From Apus apus (taxonomy: Eukaryota; Chordata; Aves; Apodiformes; Apodidae), in NCBI RefSeq assembly GCF_020740795.1, contig NC_067286.1:14022633-14086632 (forward strand): a DNA stretch of 64,000 nt, in the 5' to 3' direction. Each line of letters opens with the position of its first letter. Positions within the stretch are counted from its first letter, which is position 1. The position numbers and the translations under genes were made by a program. The notes beneath the pieces are model-generated. The model did not search any database, was not told the DNA's origin, and worked only from the letters and a program-made list of their open reading frames with translations. Below are positions 60,184-64,000 of the stretch, piece by piece.

Positions 60184-63100
60184 GTATGCAAACTGCTGTT
60201 CCAGGCAGAGAGGGTATGGTTTGATTTCTAGAAGACAATAGCTGTCTGGACTTAACACTTAGTAGGGCTACAATTGGTGTTAAACTAGAAAATTTTTCAC
60301 AGCAAGAATGCACTTTAGGACTCAGAGATTTTTATCTCACAGTTACAAGGATGGGTGTTCTTTGTCTCCAGAGCTCTCAGGCATTTCTTGTAACCCAGGT
60401 ACCTTCACATGAATACGCAGTTACTCCTATATGCTCACATGGAATTGCTCTTAGTAATACTACATATTTTGTCCAAATAGCTGTCTTAATCACAACACTC
60501 AGTTCTCCAACAGCTGGTAATTTCCCTCATAGGCCCTCAGGAACCAAGAGGATGCAAAATATTTCCCTAGATCTTATTTAAGATGTCTGGAAACCATTTC
60601 CCCAGAGAAGGCACTTTTTACTCACAAAAGGCAGCTTTATCTCTCAAACTGGTTGTCACAGTCCCCACATCTCTCCAACTGGGGAAGCAACTACTGTTCA
60701 AACACATCCTTTGTTTTTCTTCAGGAGAATTTCCCAGTTGCACTGGATGCAACTGTAAGACCCATCCTTCCCTAACCTTTTCCTTTTTGCCCATGTTATG
60801 TGCTTCTAGCACATAACAGATTTCTCTGGAGCTCACGTTAGTCAGTATCTTAGGGGTGGGTGCAGGGGTGGGGTTGGCAATCAGCACCTTTTAGTGCTGT
60901 ATCATATACTGATACAATTTGAATAAGTCCAGTGATTTACTTTTTAGCCCTTCCATCACTGGATGCAGTGCAATGTTTAACATACATGCCAACAACTCTC
61001 AGTTGCTCACTTTAACTTGCAGAGTCCATTCCTTCTCTCTTGAGGCAATCAAACTCTTTAGGTATTAAGACGATGAGTAGTACTCAGAAGGATCCTTCAC
61101 AAATGCTGAAGTTAAAAACAAAGGGTCTCTTGCTGATGGAGACAAACTGTATTACAAAGAAAAACTAAATTCCACTCACAGGGCCACCCAGTGCCATTCA
61201 GTGCTGAAGTTACACATTCAAAGAGTGTTACAAGAAAATCCTATTATCTCAGACCTTTTATCCTGTGTTCTTTGGGCAGTATGTTTATTTATGCTTTCCT
61301 CTTTGGTACACAAGAAAACATCTGGAGAGGACAAACTGCCTTTAAAACTTTTTCAGCTCTGCCATGAATCAGACTCACTCGGAGTCTGCTCTGGAGTGAG
61401 CTTAGTGCAGCCGTGTCCCGGACGTCCAGGATTTATATGCATAGACATGACAGAAATAGAGGAGTGAATCTAAGAAGAAACAAAAGTTCTGCTCCTGATA
61501 AGATTTCACAGGTTTTGCCATGAACTATCTCAACAGAGTATTAAAAAGAATAAAAGAATCCCACCCACATCTGTTTGTCCCAATGCGAGACATCTACACA
61601 ACACTGCCCTGGGAAACCAATGCACACACACAAAAATGTTCCACATACAGTTCTAAATCTAGCTTGAGGTTTATTTTCAGCTTGAGAAACAGGTAGTCTG
61701 AGAACTTCAGTGTGTCCACAGCATCTGTATTCCTGCCTACCCCACTGGATATCAGCAAGCCTAATTCCTTGAGCAGACTTGGTGGTCTTTATTTCTTAGG
61801 AACTCCTTCTAAGGAACTCTTACCAAAACAAACAACCAAAACAAACAACAACCAAACAACAAACAAAAAGGTTAAATTGGAAAGAAGAGCTCTTGGAGTT
61901 TGTGGAGTATTTTCCTGAAGAAGTATTTTTAATAGGATGACAATGATGATTTACAAGAACGGAAATAGATTCTTTCTCCTGCAGCAGAGAAAGCACTTGA
62001 ACTCCATAATTCACCACCTTTTAAATTGTGCTGACATATCTGTTTTGGGGATCGCAAGGATGACCAGCAAAGGGGAACTGGGAACTTCATAAACCAGGGA
62101 AAAGATAATAAAATGTATAATTACGTGTTACCTTTGTTATACAGAAGCCCTGTAGCTGAACAAGTACTAAATTATTATAACTAAGCACATTTTCATATCC
62201 AGAGGACTAGTGGTTTGTTGTGTTTAAGCTGTCAAAAGAATGTTATTTCTCATATTTATTGCATTCCTCATTGAGACTGGATCCCTCTTGCTTCCTGTAT
62301 AAATAACCAAATATACAAATACCAAGGCTATAAAGAGCTAAATAATCAAGTTATTTTACCTCCTTTTCACACCCTTGTTTATCTAGCATTGGTGAGTACT
62401 AGAACACCTCTCTGTGTTTGTATATGCACAAAGTTAGTGATTTCTGCCCTGAAGAGATTAAAATCCAGTGATTACTGGAGGAGGATATAACGAAGGATAA
62501 CATCAGATAAGAGCTGTCAGACAATTCAGGTGACTGCTTCTACTTCAATCTGTGCTTCAGATAACACCTACAGCTTTCATATTTGGGGGGAGGAAAAAAA
62601 AAAAAAACAAAAACAAAACTTTGAAAGTAATGTACAAAGCCTGGAGAAACCCATCACAAAAGATATTTCTAAGGCTTCCAGGTATGTATAATACATCTAT
62701 GGGTCCTTTCACTTTAGGGGCAGTAAAGAACACTATTTGATCTCACTTCAGGGGAAAAATAATTTCGTTTCAGGTGTACAGAATCATTTGGGACAGGAAG
62801 GTGTAACTTACAAGTCATGGTGCTGGCAAGATCGACCCCCAGGAGACCCTGGTTGTGGCTTGCTATTGAATTAGTTTGCTGAGTGCTGCAGTAGATATAT
62901 TCACTTGGCAAGTTGTTTTTGCCATGAGACTCTCTATAAAAGTGGAGAAAAAATTGGTTGAATTTATGCTTGGATTTTTGCTTTCCTTGAATTGTTTTAT
63001 TTCAAACAAATGAAGAATGTTATACTCCCCACTATGAAATTACTTCAAAGTAAAGTGCCTGGTAAAGAAATAAAAGACAAAAATTGAGGTTCTGTTATAT

Positions 63101-63836
63101 TTAATCCAGCTATTCCATCAGCAGTTTTCTTTCCAGGAGACAATCCATCTGACGGGAGCAATGTCACTTTCCCTCTCCCCTCTCAACCACAAGATGTAAT
63201 TTCATATTAACCCTGCTGTAAAATTATAGTGATGAGAAAACAGTATATATTTTATAATTGATTCTGAGAAGTGTTAGCATCAAACCCTTGTCCAGGTTTT
63301 ACTTCTCAACTTGTTTGACATCAAACTATAGATCTTTCTCTGATTTTGTAGCTAAGTAACAGAATATTTTTGTTGGTGGAAGTGATGGTAATGGTAAATG
63401 GGCTGCTTGAGACGAGTGCTTAATTGTTGACAGGTTGATAGGACTCATATTTTGTTCTTATTCTTGCTGTCAGAAAGGAAAAAACCCACACCCTTTAATA
63501 AAGGGCACAATTTCTCTATTATATGCAGCATGACACACTATGTATCCACATAGGTAAGTGCAGTGTCTTACTGAGTCCAGGTACTGAGGACCTAAAGAAC
63601 AGCAGGCATATTTTTTTTTTTCTGTTGCAATTCTTTCTTCTGTAATAAATCACTCCTGGCTTAGTGTCCCAGGAGGGTTTTACTGCAGCAGCTTTTTTAT
63701 GGAAGACTTTCTCTCTTGCTTTAGCAAGGTATCCTCTTGTATCCAAGATACAAGACATTCCTACACAAAGCACACTCAATAAAACTGTCTCTCTTGAACT
63801 TTCCATATCACATTTTTTACCTGTTGAGATCAAGAG
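60184..63836. other. Non-coding right flank
   Basis: No exon is supported. An 88-codon frame at 61201-61467 has a hydrophobic segment (LLSCVLWAVCLFMLSSLV) but no splice or similarity support. An A/C-rich simple repeat (61826-61868) and an A14 run (62587-62606) are present. Confidence 0.5.
61826..61868. repeat. A/C-rich (CAAA/CAA)n simple repeat
   Basis: Irregular CAAAA, CAAC and CAAA units (accaaaacaaacaaccaaaa) run for about 40 bp. Confidence 0.85.
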
Positions 63837-63851
63837 GTGTGTGTGTGTGTC
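63837..63851. repeat. (GT)n microsatellite
   Basis: About seven GT units. The stretch from here to the right end of the window shows no gene. Confidence 0.85.
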
Positions 63852-64000
63852 TATGTTTCTGAGCCACAAACGCTGGATAGAGTTACCCAAAGCCAATCAA
63901 GCCATAAAAACTAGTACCAGATAAAATGGATTAGGATTATATTTTTGGTATGAGCAAACTACTGTTCTCTCCAAAGGCATCTGACAATATTCAAACATTA

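Noticed and set aside
61201..61467. 88-codon frame with a hydrophobic segment, considered as an NCR3LG1 membrane/tail exon
   Set aside because: There is no clear acceptor, no phase match and no similarity beyond hydrophobicity.
1..64000. CRISPR arrays, operons, ribosome binding sites, tRNA or rRNA genes, a new defence-type system
   Set aside because: The window is vertebrate nuclear DNA. I saw no regular spaced repeats, cloverleaf sequences or bacterial gene organisation, and nothing supports an undescribed multi-gene system.
62800..64000. KCNJ11 coding sequence expected next in synteny
   Set aside because: No potassium-channel frame or pore motif is present; it presumably lies beyond the right edge.

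Overview
This window is nuclear DNA from a bird. The evidence is the avian-type repeat content (several 5'-truncated CR1 LINEs ending in the ATTCTATGATTCTATG-type tail, and a solo LTR of a family common in birds), AT-rich introns, two compact CpG islands, and a complete vertebrate gene, NUCB2, whose protein is very close to its mammalian orthologue. The species cannot be fixed from sequence alone.

Layout. (1) 1-6.7 kb is AT-rich non-coding DNA with two CR1 fragments. (2) About 6.7-7.9 kb is CpG island 1, with a minus-strand splice donor at 7313. It is best read as a promoter and non-coding first exon of PIK3C2A, the gene that lies divergently beside NUCB2 in vertebrates; no PIK3C2A coding exon is in the window. 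(3) 7.9-28.3 kb is repeat-bearing non-coding DNA: an 866-bp solo LTR with an exact 5-bp target duplication (9220-10085), four more CR1 pieces, and one CR1 nested in another (27.4-28.3 kb). (4) About 28.4-29.8 kb is CpG island 2, with splice donors facing both ways (minus at 28899, plus at 29249), a CCAAT box, a GC box and an RFX X-box-like palindrome. It is probably the NUCB2 promoter and may be bidirectional with an upstream PIK3C2A exon. (5) 38441-52628 holds all twelve coding exons of NUCB2 on the plus strand, encoding 455 residues: signal peptide, nesfatin-1 (82 residues followed by Lys-Arg), basic region, two EF-hands, coiled coil, and a C-terminal tail longer than in mammals. (6) 52.9-58.2 kb is non-coding. 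(7) At 58.3-60.2 kb, where NCR3LG1 (B7-H6, the NKp30 ligand) lies downstream of NUCB2 in mammals, there is a decayed immunoglobulin V exon of NCR3LG1 type with a frameshift and stop, loss of the core Trp and a mutated splice donor, plus weaker transmembrane-like and C1-like pieces. (8) 60.2-64 kb shows no gene; KCNJ11 would be expected further right.

How the parts relate. The window is the PIK3C2A(-) / NUCB2(+) / NCR3LG1(+) synteny block. NUCB2 is intact and its exons join in phase throughout. The NCR3LG1 position holds what looks like a pseudogene, which bears on whether the NKp30-B7-H6 recognition axis survives in this bird. The other open reading frames are chance frames, mainly antisense or CpG-island frames or CR1 remnants.
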